DNA of 64,000 bases from Siderastrea siderea (Eukaryota; Cnidaria; Anthozoa; Scleractinia; Rhizangiidae), in assembly GCA_964030785.1 (NCBI GenBank), contig OZ034970.1:20088134-20152133 (forward strand), written 5' to 3'. The notes beneath the pieces are model-generated. The model did not search any database. It was not told where the DNA came from and worked only from the letters and a program-made list of their open reading frames with translations. Shown here in pieces: positions 33,441 through 45,181 of this stretch. How positions within the stretch are numbered: position 1 is the first letter of the stretch; each line of letters opens with the position of its first letter. The translations under genes and the position numbers were made by a program.

Positions 33441-34532
33441 ATGTTGTTGATTTTACGCAGACGTCGTAGGGCCCGACGCCATCGAAATCCGCCACAGGTT
33501 TGGGTTTATCCAAGGAATCAGCACTGGTTTGAAGAGATCATCAGGAATCCTGCTATGCATCGGTTTTGGAAAGAACACTTTCGAATAAACTTAGATTCAT
33601 TTCAAGAGCTTTGCCGAGTTCTGGCACCCCAAATGATGAAAAGAGATACTCGCTTCCGAGCAGCAGTACCACTAGAGAAACGCGTGGCTATTGGACTGTG
33701 GCGTTTAGCAACTGGCGAAAGTTACGGCTCCACATCGGTTACGTTTGGTGTTGGGAAATGCACAGCCCTTAACATTGTTCACGAATTCGTTCGCGCTTTG
33801 ATTCACGTGAGAGAGGATTATCTCTCCTTTCCATCTAACGGAAGGGCCTTAGAAAATGTAATGCAGAAATTTGAGTTAAAGCATGGCCTTCCTCAAGTTG
33901 CAGGCGTAATTGATGGCAGTCACATAAAAATTAAGGCCCCCGAGAAAGATCATGAGGCATACTTCAATCGAAAGCAATGTTACTCCATTGTTCTACAAGG
34001 GGTGGTTGACTCAGAGTGCAAGTTCTTAGACGTCAGTACGGGCTTCCCAGGGAGCGTTCATGATGCGAGAATTTTTCATAGAAGCGCACTCTACAGGAAC
34101 ATTATTGCGGGCGATATAATGGCAGGGGCGAGGGTGGTCGCCAATGTTAACATTAGACCATATTTGATTGGAGACACTGCGTACCCCTTGAGCCCTTACC
34201 TAATGACGGCCTATCACAGCGGCCGCTTAACCCCTGCACAGGAAAGGTTCAACAAAATCCTAACAAAACTACGCGTTGTTGTGGAAAGGGCGTACGGAAA
34301 ATTAAAGATACGTTGGCGTTGCATTCTTAAGGAGTTAGAGGATGATACACAAAGGGTTGCTGACATTACACTTGCTTGTTGTATTTTGCATAACTTTTGC
34401 ATCATCATGGGAGACGAATTCGATGAAGATGACGATGATGATGACAGTGATGATGACGACGATGAAGATGGAAGAGAGGATGATGAGGAGGGGCAGGAGA
34501 TAAGACGTGCCCTTACGGAATACCTGTCATAG
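33441..34532 (+). CDS. Harbinger DDE transposase
   Basis: Cut-and-paste transposase of the DDE_Tnp_4 (Harbinger) family. The frame starts at an ATG at 33,441 (MLLILRRRRR, a basic N-terminus); an upstream in-frame ATG at 33,312 would add a hydrophobic lead and is less likely. Catalytic motifs in order: first Asp in AGVIDGSHIKIKAP, second Asp in GFPGSVHDARIF, and Glu in VVVERAYGKLKIRWRC. LIGDTAYPL lies between. The C-terminus is a long Asp/Glu run. No lesion seen; with the Myb-like partner the element could be autonomous. Confidence 0.92.
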   Translation: MLLILRRRRRARRHRNPPQVWVYPRNQHWFEEIIRNPAMHRFWKEHFRINLDSFQELCRVLAPQMMKRDTRFRAAVPLEKRVAIGLWRLATGESYGSTSVTFGVGKCTALNIVHEFVRALIHVREDYLSFPSNGRALENVMQKFELKHGLPQVAGVIDGSHIKIKAPEKDHEAYFNRKQCYSIVLQGVVDSECKFLDVSTGFPGSVHDARIFHRSALYRNIIAGDIMAGARVVANVNIRPYLIGDTAYPLSPYLMTAYHSGRLTPAQERFNKILTKLRVVVERAYGKLKIRWRCILKELEDDTQRVADITLACCILHNFCIIMGDEFDEDDDDDDSDDDDDEDGREDDEEGQEIRRALTEYLS

Positions 34533-34594
34533 GGACAATAGATAGAAAACCAGCTTTTTGCTGTCTTTTTCCTCATCCGTTACTGTGATCATAG

Positions 34595-35018
34595 CCCGGA
34601 GGGGGGGAGGGGGGGTACACAAAAAAGTTTTATACGGGGAGGCTCCACCCCGAGGTCCAACCCCTTACCCTTTTATACACCATTTTGACAAAAAAGCACC
34701 CCTTTCATAGACCTTTTACTGGAAAAAGGTACCCCTTTTTATATACCTACACGACATGCATATGACATTTACTTAAAACAGGAATTTTTCTTGTCATTTT
34801 TATGTAGCGCTTAAGAAATTAAGATGATACAGCCAAAAGTTGTTCGAAATATTTAACTTACTGGCCTTTTCAAATATTTTAGTGACAAATTTCCATACCC
34901 TTTCAAATACCTAAACTTGTGAAATCCCTACCCTTTCATATACCTGAAGCCTGAAAAAGGTACCCCTTTTGGGCGGATCCTCCCCGTATAGGCCATTATA
35001 GGGAGTACCCCCCCCCGG
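34595..35018. mobile_element. hAT-type MITE inside Harbinger
   Basis: Flanked by the 8-bp direct repeat GATCATAG (34,587-34,594 and 35,019-35,026), the length typical of hAT elements. The ends are G-rich/C-rich inverted sequences (CCCGGAGGGGGGG... and ...TACCCCCCCCCGG). The interior has repeated ACCCCTTTT/TATACC phrases. 424 bp, non-coding. Confidence 0.8.
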
Positions 35019-35434
35019 GATCATAGGCTGGGGTTGTGTAGGGTCTAAAAAGAGGGGTGGGGATTAAAAGACTGATGAATGGTGATTCATTACCATTCGT
35101 CAGTCTTCAGGACAGATAGAGTTTCGAAGGAGATGCCTTAATAACAAAAATCCTGTTGCTTTTATTTCATATTTCTTTCGTTGCGTGAACACAAATGTAT
35201 ACTAGATGTTGGGTTTAATAAATGTATCTAGCCAATTTAAGTTTATCCAAGAATATTTCTGAGTTCTTATAGTGTGTCTTAAGCACAGTCCAAAAATGCA
35301 ACTGAAACAAAACCAAGAATAACATCTTAAACTTTAGTGAATACTGCCTGATGTGCAGTGTAAACACAACAATTTTAACAGGTCTAACAAGACAGTTGAT
35401 ATAACAGCCTTCAGTTCAGTTCACAGTCTTTCGG

Positions 35435-36544
35435 TCAGTCTTCATCAGAACTATCAATTTTCTCATCGGCTTTTCTTTTCCTTCCTTTTTGACCACCGAG
35501 AACCGATCCCAGTTCTTTAATCGCAGTTATCAGCAAATCTCGTCCCCTCTCTTCTGACTCTTTTAAAAATTGAAAGCAGTGTTCCTGGCCCTTTTGGCTC
35601 GCTTCCAGAATTTTGGTCTGCTTCTCGAAAAGTTCACACCATCGATCATCTTGCTCATCTTTCATAAGTTTACCTTTCCCTTTCTTAGGCGACTTCCCTT
35701 TTTTAGGCGACTTCCCTTTCTTTACCTTGCTCTTCTTTGAGGGACTTTGTGGTGACCCATCCGTTTGTTGTAGCTGTACACCTGATGTGGAGGGCTTGCA
35801 ATGATCTGAAGGCGGACTTGATACCAAATTTCCTACCGCAGCGTTTACAGGAGAGCCTACAGAGCTATCTTCACTGTCGACGGCCGCATGAGTTTCAAAA
35901 CTGTTAGAGTCCTGAGAGTCCGCCGGGATTTGGCTTGAATTTCTTACAAATGGCATTGTAATTTCATGTTTATCACCCATAAACATATCCATCTGCTCAC
36001 AATGTTTGAAAGCCTTAATGGTTTTGGTTCCCCCACCAGTTTTAGTAGAGGAGTCTTTAGCTTTCTTGTAAGCATTCAGCAAATTGTGCCATTTGTCTTT
36101 GCACTGCTGCCCCGTCTTCACTGATGAGGATACGTTTATTTCCTCGCTTGACTTGTTCAGTCGATCTGCAATTTCTTGCCATGTTTTCGAACTACCGCTT
36201 CCTTTTATTGCGCTTTTGTGTTCCCTGCAGAGATCTATCAAAATTTCTTCCTCTCCCCTCATCCATGGAGTTCTCTTTCGGCTTTGAGAAGTGGCTGTGG
36301 AACCCGCTGTGGAACCCGCTGTGGAACAGTTTGAACTTTCGCCTTCTGATGACTGAGGCGAATGCGGTGTTTCAAAAATTGCAGGCGTAAATGCACCGTG
36401 TAGACTTGCCAGATATGGCGAAGCCGCAGCCGAAGTAGCTTGTTGATGATACCACGGTATCCCTTGTTGAACTAAATAATCGTTCTCCTGGCTCTCCAGT
36501 TCTCTAGTTGTAAGGGTAACTAACGAATTATGACCAGCCGCCAT
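35435..36544 (-). CDS. Harbinger Myb/SANT-like DNA-binding protein (369 aa)
   Basis: In Harbinger elements a second protein with a Myb-like domain binds the transposon ends and assists nuclear import of the transposase. Here an N-terminal region of about 90 residues is followed by the trihelix: TPWMRGEEEILIDLC, TWQEIADRLN and QCKDKWHNLLNAYKKAK, with the three spaced tryptophans expected. The C-terminal half has a basic KSKVKKGKSPKKGK stretch (nuclear localisation) and a coiled segment (FEKQTKILEASQKGQEHCFQFLKE). Tail-to-tail with the transposase. Open frame from an ATG at 36,544. Confidence 0.85.
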   Translation of the reverse strand: MAAGHNSLVTLTTRELESQENDYLVQQGIPWYHQQATSAAASPYLASLHGAFTPAIFETPHSPQSSEGESSNCSTAGSTAGSTATSQSRKRTPWMRGEEEILIDLCREHKSAIKGSGSSKTWQEIADRLNKSSEEINVSSSVKTGQQCKDKWHNLLNAYKKAKDSSTKTGGGTKTIKAFKHCEQMDMFMGDKHEITMPFVRNSSQIPADSQDSNSFETHAAVDSEDSSVGSPVNAAVGNLVSSPPSDHCKPSTSGVQLQQTDGSPQSPSKKSKVKKGKSPKKGKSPKKGKGKLMKDEQDDRWCELFEKQTKILEASQKGQEHCFQFLKESEERGRDLLITAIKELGSVLGGQKGRKRKADEKIDSSDED

Positions 36545-36856
36545 GTTTGCGTGTAATTAAAAACATCGATCCTCGAACATCACATCTTACACGGTGATGA
36601 TTGACATATTTGACAGCCAAGATCTGATAAGAAACCACTAACCTGGGTAAAACGACCTAGAAAGGTAGTTTAGAATTAACCTAACTCGGTTAAAAAATCT
36701 ATTGTTCTTTGATTAATTTCCATGGGAACCGCTAACCTGGTTAAGAGTCGGTTAACTCTCCAAATACCCGGCCGCACTAGACATTTTTTTGACCCGGTTA
36801 ATTTTAATTGATTAATTGGAAATAACTCGGTTAACTCTCCAAGTGCGGCCGCGGCC

Positions 36857-37079
36857 ATTATGGCATAACCATGCAGGTGTGCAGTTCATGGGTAAGGTAA
36901 GCTAGACAAGAGAAAAGTTATTGTAATACTGCAAAGTCACGCCAAGTCCATTAGTGTACATTGTGAAATGTTGACAGCCGCTTACAAAAAAGTTTAGTTT
37001 AGAGATCCTCTCGTGACCCAAACAAGGTGACGGGAACTACTTGTCAGATGCACATGCCAAGTGCTTTTGCCAGTACAAA
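36857..37079 (-). repeat. DIRS-like terminal repeat copy 2, part B
   Basis: Continues the repeat interrupted at 33,121 (TTATGGCATAACCATGCAGG...) and ends GCTTTTGCCAGTACA, as in copy 1. Confidence 0.75.
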
Positions 37080-37206
37080 ATAATAAAAGGCTTAGAGTAC
37101 AGAAGCTCTAAGTAGTGAACTCTATGTTACAAGTAAAATTACCATTTGATTTAGATTTCTCTTATTTTTGTAATTTTGTCCACAAAGCCACTTCACTTTT
37201 GCTGAA

Positions 37207-38060
37207 TCAATCACTGTGAATGGGGCTGAGATGTCTGCCAAAATTACATGGGTGTATGCATACATGCAAGAAAATGACAGATAGTATTTTGCTTCTAAAA
37301 GCAAATGTATTGTTTATTTGAATAAAACTTTTGGCTGGAAAATTTTTTCCGATTATTCTGTCTATTTGCTTGTGAAACTTCCCATTAAAAGTGAAAGCAT
37401 TGATTGTCAATACAAGTTTAGCAAGACGCATCAATGCAGATGTTAGGGGATTGAGAACAGGACGCTTGCCAAGGAAATAGGCTAAAGGTTCACAGCCACT
37501 GTTATTAGGGATAACAGTATACAGGGAAGTGATGTCCATGGCGAACAAGAAGCATTGGCAGGTCATGGTGTTGTCAAAGTGGACTTCCTTAAAAATCTCA
37601 AGTGCGTGATTGGTATCCTTAACATAGGTGTACGATGTGATCTAAGTAGAAGGCAATGTTTTCTGTAGGACAGCTACATGCAGAAGCGATTGGTCTTCCA
37701 GGGTTGTTAGGTTCTGAATCCTCAGAAGCAGATAAAATGGTGAAGTTTTCGGGGTAGGGACCATTAAATGTTTTGCTGATGGAGGAAGTTGCTTTGTACC
37801 GATCATCACATTGATCTTTGATTTCATCAACTGCTGGTTCTTGTTGATAGGATCGTGATCAAGGCGTCCAAAAAATGTCCCATCGGACAGTTGACGATTG
37901 GCTTGAGCGAGGTATATAAGGGATGTGACCACATGACAAAAAGCACCACCTTTATCAGCAAGTTTGATAATAATGTCACTTCGTTTGGAGAGTTGAAGTA
38001 AGGTTATTCTCTCAGCAGGTGATAGTTGCTGAAAAGTCAGTTCTAGGTAAAGGCCTTAGT
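37207..38060 (-). pseudogene. Penelope-like reverse transcriptase remnant (-)
   Basis: Penelope-type motifs in two frames: FLFAMDITSLYTVIPNN and TSALMRLAKLVLTINAFTFNG (37,400-37,566), upstream ANRQLSDGTFFGRLDHDPINKNQQ and HLMVPTPKTSPFYLLLRI (37,700-37,930), then a Lys-rich start near 37,935-38,040. The RT active-site box and GIY-YIG domain were not found. Minus strand. Confidence 0.65.
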
Positions 38061-38189
38061 TTCATACCGGTCAGGAAAGGCGTTGATGAATATCAGGCCA
38101 AAGCTGACCATGAAGACCTCTAATGTTGCCATGATAACGCCCTCTCTGCCTGCACCTGACAGTGCCGACCCCTTTATGGAGTTTAACCC

Positions 38190-38460
38190 TTAGCAGTTGA
38201 CTTGGACTCCTCCAGCTGGTAACTTTTCAGCTCTCATTAATCACATTGACCGTTGTTGTCATGCTGTAAATGGCCTTGATCTTAAAGCCAGGTCGCAATA
38301 CAGTCTGTCACCTGCTGAGAGAACAGCCTTACTCCAACTCTGCAAACGAAGTGCCATCATTATCATACCATCTGATAAAGGTGGTGCTATTGTTGTGTGG
38401 TCGTATCCCTTATACCTCGTGGAAGCCAATCAGTTAAAAAAACTTTACTGGCAAAGCTTA
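38190..38460 (+). pseudogene. Penelope-like remnant (+), inverted relative to neighbour
   Basis: Reads WTPPAGNFSALINHIDRCCHAV, LSPAERTALLQLCKRSAIIIIPSDKGGAIVVW and the start of LVEANQL. This covers the same N-terminal region as the upstream end of the minus-strand copy (shared CACCTGCTGAGAGAA and GATAAAGGTGGTGCT in opposite senses). The two fragments form a head-to-head pair. Confidence 0.65.
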
Positions 38461-38489
38461 CTGCAAGCGGAGCGTTCATCGAGTTAAAA

Positions 38490-41400
38490 ATACTCAACAG
38501 TTAATTGTCATGCATCTTAACAATGGTACCACATGAACCAGTAAAACGAAAACAGAATCTTAATTGCGAAAGTATTTTCAAATCTGAGTCACTAGCTTTG
38601 AACATGTTAGAACCTTTAGTAGGTAAATTACTGGTTTTAACAAAAGTAATCCAAATAGACTCCTAAAAGACGGCAGTGGCTGAAAATTCTTTTAACAATA
38701 CCCAGCAATTTCATGAAGTGTAAACTTTTCTAAATCAATAAACTTTTTCTCCTCTTCACAAAGGTACCATTGACACTCGACGATGCCATCTGCATCCTGA
38801 ATCTCATTTGCAGGTATTCACGATGAGCTTGTCAGAATCTCGCAAAGGTGCCTTCCGTGTGTACAAGCTTTTGTTTGACTTCTTGCAGATTTCGTTCTTC
38901 CGGTTGCAAGCCAATAATTTCGTTCAATTTAGCTGCAGCATTGGATACATAACCTGATCTTGAATTCTTCTTCTCACGAAGGCTTTCTTGGCTGACTCCT
39001 TACCCAAGATAGAATGAAACACTAAGGCTATGTTCACACTTGGTGCCTGAGTACGATTCTCACTGAGCAATAATGTGAACACACCACAAGTGCCCACGCC
39101 AAAATTCGGGCATGGTGCCGGTGCCTGAATACAGACCTTGTATTGGGGCACTAAAGTGGGCACTGGTTCCCTGTGTGCACACGTTTTCTATTTGTTCTTG
39201 GGCACTTATAACCACAGTCCACTGCTTTATACCCATAACTCCCCGCTACACACTTTTCAAATGCGGTGGTAACTTTCTAGCCATAATCTACCAGGAAAAA
39301 GAATGAATTCTTGTTCTAAAACATGCTTGATTTGTGGAATTTTCCAAGTTGCTCTCCCTCGAAGTTGATTCCTGTCGGCAAGGAACACATGTAATCTTGT
39401 AATAATTGTAACACAGGATTCTGTGCCAATCTGCACTAATCTTTGTCTGCTATTCTCATCCATACATCCAACTTTCCACTGCACTTAGCATGACTTCATA
39501 ACCCTAGAAATACTGGAATTCTTGAGGGCAATCTCGTCCTCAGAGCCCGCGCATATAAGGTCAGTGGACTCAAAATGCCACGGACTCTGGGATAATAAAA
39601 CACCAGATGCTACTTTTGCAGCTTCCGGTTACAAAGGGCATGTGCGACAGTTTACTCTCAGAGCATGTGATGTGGCTTGCGTAAAAATAAAAAGGGCATG
39701 AAATGTTATGTCCCCTTCTTTTTGGTGCTTTTGTCATTCGCGCAAGACCCGCATGAAAATGAAAATGTTCTTTGCTCACAGTCTCGCGAAAATTTCTGCA
39801 CCGCCTTCTACAGATTTCTTTCACTTCGCATTAGAAAATTCAGTTCAGGAATCGGACCTTTAGTAAAAAGAAGGCTAATTCAATGCGCTGAAGACTGTTG
39901 TTATGGAGGTTAAAGATACTATTTGTATACTGCCGGCCAAACTTGGAAAATCTCTCTTGGTCTCAGTGACTAGCTACCTCCATACGTTTGTCAATGTGTC
40001 TGTGCTTCTAGCAACAGTGGTGAAGAATTGTGTCACTAATTTAAAACTGTTGATGGAAGAGCAAATTGTGTCACTAATTTAAAACTCTTTGATGGAAGGG
40101 CAAATATCAAGGATTAAAGTTTTCAAGGATACTGAAAACGTAGCCATTGTGAGGAGAGTTTGAGCACAGCCGCAAATTTTATTTCACCTCTTAGTTACGG
40201 CCCTTTTCAAGAACATCATGAAAGAAAGTGATAGCCACGAAAGAGGTTCATTAAGTAGTTGAATAGTGTGAAGAACCTTTTTGTGTTCTGTAAGCTTACT
40301 AATTTGGGACGTCTAATTGAGCAAGAAATCAAATTAACCTTGATTTTGACGTGCAGTATATTGCAACAAAAGACACATATGCATCAAAAGTAGCTACTCT
40401 ATAGAGTGCGACTGCTTATTCATTAAAGGACATCAACTGCACTGTTGTTAACGGTCTTGGACTAAGATAGTAGAGAGATCATTAATTTCTGCAACATAAC
40501 TAGGCTGGTGTTGGGTGTGGCCTTCTACTGTGCTGGAGGTGTGTTTTACCTCGATAAATATTTTACAACAGTAGGTTTTCTACGGAAAGTTTTTATTTAT
40601 ACCCAAATACCACTGAAAACATAACATAGAGTACATTTAATACCCAGTATTTGGTCAACTCTCAGAATCAAGGCAAAACTGAACAGCCATTACAGCTAGA
40701 AACATTGAATATCTATCACAAGGATAAACGATTTCTTACAAAGACAGTCAAAGTTGATAGTGAAAGCAATTTAATGCTGCAGAAAGACCTATCACCTACA
40801 CTCAGAGGTGTATCAGTCATTCCAGCTGCAAACTTGTAAAGTTTACAAATCCGATTCAAGCGACGAAGTCTTGCAAAAATACAAAGGATGGCTGATCTCG
40901 TTGTCATTTTGTCTGGCTGCTGCAGCAGTTTTTGTACCACACAGTTCAAGAAGCCAATCCAAATAGAATAGGGTGGCTGTTTCTCTTGTTTCACCACTCA
41001 GTTTTCAGCTACAGTAAGATTATCTTCTCCAGTTCAAAATAGCAAGCTTAAATTCAGTCTTTTGTTTGATCAAACTCGCCCATGGTGCCTCTGTGGAGTG
41101 AATGGATTTTTCATACAAGATCGCTTATTTTAACTTCTACAACTGCCCTGGAAAGACTGCCAGCTTCCATCCGCTTTAGACAATGTTGAGAACAATTTTC
41201 AAGCCACCATTGACCACGTACCGTACTTTAGAGTTAGAAATTAGAGGAATTAATACAAAAATTGTGCTCCCTCGCTGGTGGAGTTGTTTATCTTGAAGCA
41301 GGTATTCACTCAGCTTTCTCAAGAACCGCTGCAACATATCACAAGGTTTTGGCGCCTTTTTCGTTTTAATCATGCGGTCGACACCTGTTACTTTTTTGTG

Positions 41401-42580
41401 TCTTCTCTAACATGAATTTGAATTTGACTGTATTTCGATTCTTTGGGGGTTTGCATTGCCCATTTTCAGATTTCTTTCTCTTTGTCCGTCTCTGACGTGA
41501 TCGAAAACGTCCAGCAAAAACATTGCAAGACATTTTCATTTCCTGTTTTGAAAATTCCTACCCGCAGACTTCCGGTAAAATATAGTAGCCAATCAATGTC
41601 GATTCGCCAGCATTTTGACATTGATTATCCCAGAGGTCTTGCATCTTGGGTGATGATCAAAAGGAATGCGGCCTCTGGGAACGAGATTGTCTTGAGGGGG
41701 GTACCCTGCCAATGTCACACCCATTTTAGTGCGAAAAAGTGTTTTTACTAAAATAGACACAAGAAAGCAACCCAACATCCAATTAAAACAAAGCAACATT
41801 TTTATTCTTATAGACTGGCCTTTCAATTTCATATAATATCGCAATATTGACATGGTTGATGATTATAATAATAATAATTGTTATAGTTGCCATGGTAACT
41901 TAAGTACCAAGTAACTAAGAAATGTGAAATTGTAAAAACATCCCTTAACTTTGGGGTCCCACAGCTGTCGTGAATGGGTTTAAAGTATTTACAGAAAACC
42001 CATCAAACTAGAACTTATAAGATAACAAATTCCGCACATGAAAACTTATTTGGAAAATAGCAATACACCAAAAAATAATAATTATTCATGTACACACATT
42101 ACTCATTAATTGTGCATGAGATGTTCTTAATTTGCTCCTTGTGAATGAAGAAATACCAATGATAGAGAATTGGAAAGATGTAATATAACCAATTTTGGTT
42201 TAGACACTCTTTCGTTTAGGACAGGAGAACAGTTGGAATGTCATATCTCCATCTATCCATGAACGTTATAGGCTTAGAAATGAGATTATAGTAGTAATGT
42301 GCATTAATACAGAGTGAAATAAACAGAAATGTGACTGTTTTGTGAGTCAGTAGAACCTTTTAAGCAGCAGTTGTCTACTTTTTCTTTGTGTCTAGTTGTG
42401 GTCTAGTGACTTCAGCAGTCTAGATAAACACCCCATGCTGCAAGCCACGTGTTGGGTGTGGGATGTGTTATGACCCTGGCACTGAACGGTTAGAACAAAC
42501 TGCGCAGTCCTTCTTCTTTCTGGGTAGTAAGCCAATTCTGTGCACCTGTGGAATCTGCTGGGGTGTTTTATCTATAGGAG
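38490..42580. other. No gene recognised (4.1 kb)
   Basis: Long A+T-rich stretch with short frames only. Noted within it: a GTGTCACTAATTTAAAACT duplication near 40,030-40,090, and a fragment of the dispersed GC-rich repeat near 41,650-41,700 (TCTGGGAACGAGATTG). No transposon ends or protein domains recognised. Confidence 0.4.
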
Positions 42581-42583
42581 TTG

Positions 42584-43369
42584 TCATGAAATAAAATCAA
42601 GACAGTTTTCCTTCTGCAGGTCAGTTTTTGTCATAAAGAACACAAGCAAAGTATGCCATCCTGTCAAGAAGTACAAAGAAACATTTCCAAAATTTGTGAA
42701 AGGTCTTTCTTCTGCTACATAATCAAGTTGCTGATCAAGTAAATCAACGCCTTCCATTTGTTGACTACACATGCTGACAGGGTGGGTGAGTCTTTTCATA
42801 TTTCCATCTCGCCTTATATGGTCAACCATCCCTGCTGATGCCCTTGTGGTAATCATCAGACAAGGGTTTTGGGGAATTTTGTTCCCTCCATGAAAGAGCA
42901 AGAAGGTCTCCCTTCCTGAAATAGGCACACTCCTGCTCTTTAGGCTTTGCATCCTTTAGTAGGTTTGGTACACCTTTTCTCTTGGCACGCAGAGTTCCAG
43001 TCATTGGCGTCTGTTGAGTATATAGGTGTTCTAGTGTAAAAGTTGTCAACAAATGGTAACCTTTATTTAGCAATCCAGCTTTCGTCATGCGGTCTTTTAC
43101 AACATCTCATATGAGTGACCAAACTGATGTACGTCCTGAACACCTTTCTCTACAGTAAACAGAGGTGTTTCAGAATTTGTCACAGCATATAATTTGACAC
43201 CCCAGTTGTGGTGTTGTTTATTGGGTATGTACTGTATAAAGGCGGTGTTACACGGGACAACTTGCAACAGCGATTTTTTGTGCAACAATGTTGCGCGAAA
43301 AATCAAACACTGTAACATGGTACTGGGGATGATTTTTAGCGCAACATTTGACTCGGCAACACGTTGCAA
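42584..43369 (-). pseudogene. piggyBac-like transposase remnant
   Basis: Three minus-strand frames together show piggyBac/PGBD-type blocks: FIQYIPNKQHHNWGVKLYAVTNSETP at 43,200-43,260, TFTLEHLYTQQTPMTGTLRAKRKGVP at 42,960-43,050, and MEGVDLLDQQLDYVAEERPF...YFLTGWHTLLVFFM at 42,620-42,760. The order fits DDE_Tnp_1_7. At least two frameshifts and no TTAA-flanked ends found, so it is a dead copy. Confidence 0.7.
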
Positions 43370-43834
43370 GTTTTTGAACCTAAGTCAAAAACTCGCAACG
43401 CAAGATGACGAATATTTAGTAAGTTGGCTCGTGTAACAGGGTCGCCATCAATTTTTTGTGCAACACCTTCCCAGAATTCTGTTCACTTCTGCCAGCATCC
43501 TAGTACCAGGCGTTCTCTTCCCACTTACCAATTTGGTGCAAAAGTTTTTGCGAGCCTAGGGACAAGGCTGTTCTCCCACGTAAACGAACAAGATGGCGAC
43601 GGCTGTTGACAATGTCGACGAAGAGCTGCAGATTTTTGGACGCTTCCAAGAATATTACTTTAAATGATGCTGAAAGGGTGAAACTTATAGCAGTAATGAA
43701 AGAAGTGCCTGTAGGAAAGCGGAAAATATACAAGAGCAGGAAAACAGGCGGCATTGAAAGAGTTGGAGAAGGCCTTTGATTCACTTCATACCTCGTCTGA
43801 ACTCTTATCAGTGTGAAAGAGCCTCCGTTCCTCT

Positions 43835-44640
43835 ATGGTGAGAGAAGTCAAGAAGACGAGGAAGGAGCCAGAAACCAGGTCTACTTGGAAATCTTATCAG
43901 GGTATGCTTTTCCTCAAACCAACCCCTGATAAGGCCTGTGACAAGTCTGAGGAATGGCCAGAGGAAGAAAAGCGTAGCCTGATAAATTTCTACAGCCAAA
44001 ACCAAGAGTTGTGGAACCACACACCAAAGGACTACCACGACAGGTCCAGGAGACAAGTCCTTCTAGCCAAGCTGAATGAGAAATTAGAGAATAAGTACCG
44101 AGAGAAAGAGATAGTGACAACATGGAACAATCTGGAAACCTGTTATGACCACCAACGTCTCCGGGAGAAAGGAAGCAAAACCTCGGGCAAGGGCACCTCG
44201 CAAGTAAGCACTTTTTTTGTAAATTATTGTATTAGATTATTACTCATTGTGCCATTTTGATTATGGTTGTTTTTTATTGAATGGACGAGTTTCATGTTCG
44301 CTTTTACCCTCGGAATATTCGATCATTTAGAGAGGTACATAGTTATACAAATAGCGGACGGCTGTACACAGGCTAAGCTAGGAGAGCTCTATGCATAAGA
44401 TAGAGCTAATATCGATTACATTCTGACAACAAACAGTTTTTGGGGAGTTTTTGGTGAAAAACCAGTATTTCAATGTTTTAAGTGATAAGACTGATCTTAT
44501 TTGTGTGTTTGAATTTTATTTGCACTACTTTTTTCAAGGTTTATCACTCGTCCTGGAAGTTCTTCCAGAAAATGAGTTTTATGGCAGATGCCAACACTTA
44601 GCCTGACACAGCAAGATCCACACTAGATATAACTGTGGAT
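43835..44640 (+). CDS. MADF-domain protein, two exons
   Basis: Exon 1 (43,835 to about 44,201) encodes EEKRSLINFYSQNQELWNH, YHDRSRRQVLLAKLNEKLENKY and WNNLETCYDHQRLREKGSK, a MADF (Myb/SANT-related) domain. It ends at a GTAAGC donor after GGCACCTCGCAA. Exon 2 (from about 44,540, after TTTTTTCAAG) continues the fold with VYHSSWKFFQKMSFMADANT before a stop. MADF proteins bind DNA and often partner Harbinger transposases, so this may be a transposon accessory protein. A preceding segment (43,592-43,800) has coding-like pieces in changing frames (DEELQIFGRF, LKELEKAFDSLH). Confidence 0.6.
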
Positions 44641-45181
44641 AGACCGTTTGTGCAATGACACTCGCTCATTAGACCACTTTATTCGTTTCCTTTTCATATT
44701 TGTACCTATTGTTTTATACATTTTACATACTTGCCACACGCTTTTTTCACATCGTACTTTACATTTATATATAGGCCTATGCAGAATATTTTTCTTATTC
44801 GTGATGATGCCATTAATTTTGACAATAGTTTTAGGCCTCATTTGAACCTTCGAACTTTTAAGTTCTTAGAAATGCTATTCACTTTAGCCAGTGGAGGGAG
44901 GTCAAGCCAAGATGTTGCAGGACCAAGAGCCCAGTTCTTCATCTGAAACTGTCACATAACATCTCTCACTCCTCAAAAAGTTGTGCCATGCCATAATGGC
45001 AAGTACAACAGTTGTTACCTTCTCTGGTTCCAAGCGGATAACACTTCTGAGAACTTGCCACTTCTGTGCCATGATTCCGAGGACATTTTTACTGATACAC
45101 CTTGTGCGGCATAATCTGTAGTTATAGATTCCTTCCCAGCATCGTCTTTTTCCAGAATGTCCTTGACGGCGGGTTTTGAGA

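Larger units (their letters stand above)
33122..36856. mobile_element. PIF/Harbinger DNA transposon, apparently complete
   Basis: The termini GGCCGCGGCCGCACTTGGAG (33,122) and CTCCAAGTGCGGCCGCGGCC (to 36,856) are exact inverted matches over at least 24 bp and continue imperfectly inward. They are flanked by ATT direct repeats (33,119-33,121 and 36,857-36,859), the 3-bp duplication typical of the superfamily. It encodes a transposase and a convergent Myb/SANT-like protein, both open. The pre-insertion site is visible in the other repeat copy at about 30,665. Confidence 0.92.

Noticed and set aside
34214..34576. Serine-rich protein on the minus strand
   Set aside because: It is the antisense shadow of the Asp/Glu-rich transposase tail.
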